From Pseudomonadota bacterium (GTDB lineage Bacteria > Pseudomonadota > Alphaproteobacteria > Rhizobiales > Hyphomicrobiaceae): a stretch of DNA of 12,460 nt. The translations under genes and the position numbers were made by a program. Under the pieces are notes generated by a model. The model was not told the DNA's origin. It saw only the letters and a list, made by a program, of their open reading frames with translations, and made no database searches. Below are positions 11,951-12,460 of this stretch, one piece after another (the stretch's first letter is position 1; each line of letters begins with the position of its first letter). Location of the stretch: contig JAEXXM010000065.1 of the NCBI GenBank assembly GCA_023405815.1, positions 1 to 12,460 of the forward strand, in the 5' to 3' direction.

Positions 11951-12460
11951 GTGAGCCAACTTTCGGCCGGGGAAGGGCCGATCCCGCCTGGAGATTTCGC
12001 CGAGGCTACGGAGCCGTTCGAGCTTTTCGAAAACTGGCTCGCCGATGCGACGCGCCACGAACCGAACGATCCCAACGCCATGGCGCTTGCGACCGTCGAT
12101 GGAAACGGCCATCCGGACTTGCGCATGGTGCTGCTCAAAGGCGTCGATCCGGCAGCGCACCCGTCGCGGGGGTTCGTGTTCTTCACCAATTACGAGAGCA
12201 CCAAGGGCCGCGAGCTCATCGCCCATCCATATGCGGCGCTCGACTTCCACTGGAAGAGCCTGCACCGGCAGGTGCGTGTGCGCGGTCCGGTCACGCAGAC
12301 GAGCGAGGAGGAGGCCGATGCCTACTTCGCGACGCGGGCGCGGGCGTCGCAGATCGGCGCGTGGGCATCGCAGCAGTCGCAGCCGTTGGAAAGCCGGTTT
12401 GCGCTGGAGAAGGCGGTTGCATTCTACGCCGCCAAATTTCACATCGGCGCCGTCCCGCGG
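11951..12460 (+). CDS. pdxH: Pyridoxamine/pyridoxine 5'-phosphate oxidase, 3' end beyond window
   Basis: The 170 codons visible, of roughly 200-220 expected, encode the FMN enzyme that oxidises pyridoxine or pyridoxamine 5'-phosphate to PLP in the cytoplasm. FMN and phosphate-binding blocks are clear: PDLRMVLLKGVD (55-66), FVFFTNYESTKGREL (75-89), FHWKSLHRQVRVRGP (99-113) and RASQIGAWASQQSQPLESR (131-149). The C-terminal RxxR-type substrate loop is beyond the edge. The start is GTG 11951: GAGG (11941-11944) lies six bases upstream and an in-frame TGA at 11933-11935 rules out an earlier start. An ATG at 11946 is in another frame and stops at once. It diverges from the surface-antigen-like gene over 131 bases, in which I see only a poor promoter (TTGCGG-N16-TATGAG, 11859-11886). 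Confidence 0.95.
   Translation, partial: MSQLSAGEGPIPPGDFAEATEPFELFENWLADATRHEPNDPNAMALATVDGNGHPDLRMVLLKGVDPAAHPSRGFVFFTNYESTKGRELIAHPYAALDFHWKSLHRQVRVRGPVTQTSEEEADAYFATRARASQIGAWASQQSQPLESRFALEKAVAFYAAKFHIGAVPR

Overview
The window looks like a GC-rich chromosomal segment from an alphaproteobacterium, most likely of the Hyphomicrobiales (Rhizobiales). The reasons are the gene set and its order (pdxH / surface-antigen-like gene / fabI / histidine phosphatase / aroC), a perfect match to the alphaproteobacterial EcfG general-stress promoter (GGAAC-N16-CGTT), Crp/Fnr proteins of rhizobial type, and a TEARQ-type small membrane protein. No species is claimed. No transposase, phage gene, tRNA, rRNA or CRISPR array is visible.

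Left part (1-2570), small stress and regulatory genes. A Crp/Fnr regulator runs off the left edge on the minus strand. Next come a secreted PRC-barrel protein with an EcfG-type promoter, a 66-residue single-pass membrane protein, a minus-strand Cys-rich zinc-ribbon protein that shares a bidirectional terminator with it, and a short plus-strand protein carrying only the DNA-binding half of a Crp/Fnr regulator.

Middle (2570-5810), proteostasis. A small heat-shock protein (Hsp20) and a Lon protease form a translationally coupled pair (ATGA overlap) behind a possible RpoH-type promoter. A 27-codon membrane microprotein may lie on the minus strand just after lon.

Right part (5810-12460), housekeeping. 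rimO (methylthiolation of ribosomal protein S12) meets a tail-anchored coiled-coil protein with no base between their stop codons. Then, all on the minus strand and read right to left, come a surface-antigen-like secreted protein, fabI (fatty acid synthesis), a histidine phosphatase and aroC (chorismate synthase). pdxH (PLP synthesis) diverges on the plus strand and is cut by the right edge.

The part least explained by known genes is the 616-base gap between aroC and the histidine phosphatase (9087-9702). It has a plausible plus-strand promoter, about 330 bases of hairpin-rich noncoding sequence, and a very strong intrinsic terminator whose G-U pairs only work on the plus strand. I read this as a candidate unannotated structured RNA of unknown family. 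Otherwise the window is mostly ordinary chromosome; the other notable points are the HTH-only Crp protein, the EcfG promoter and two dyad-symmetric candidate operators.
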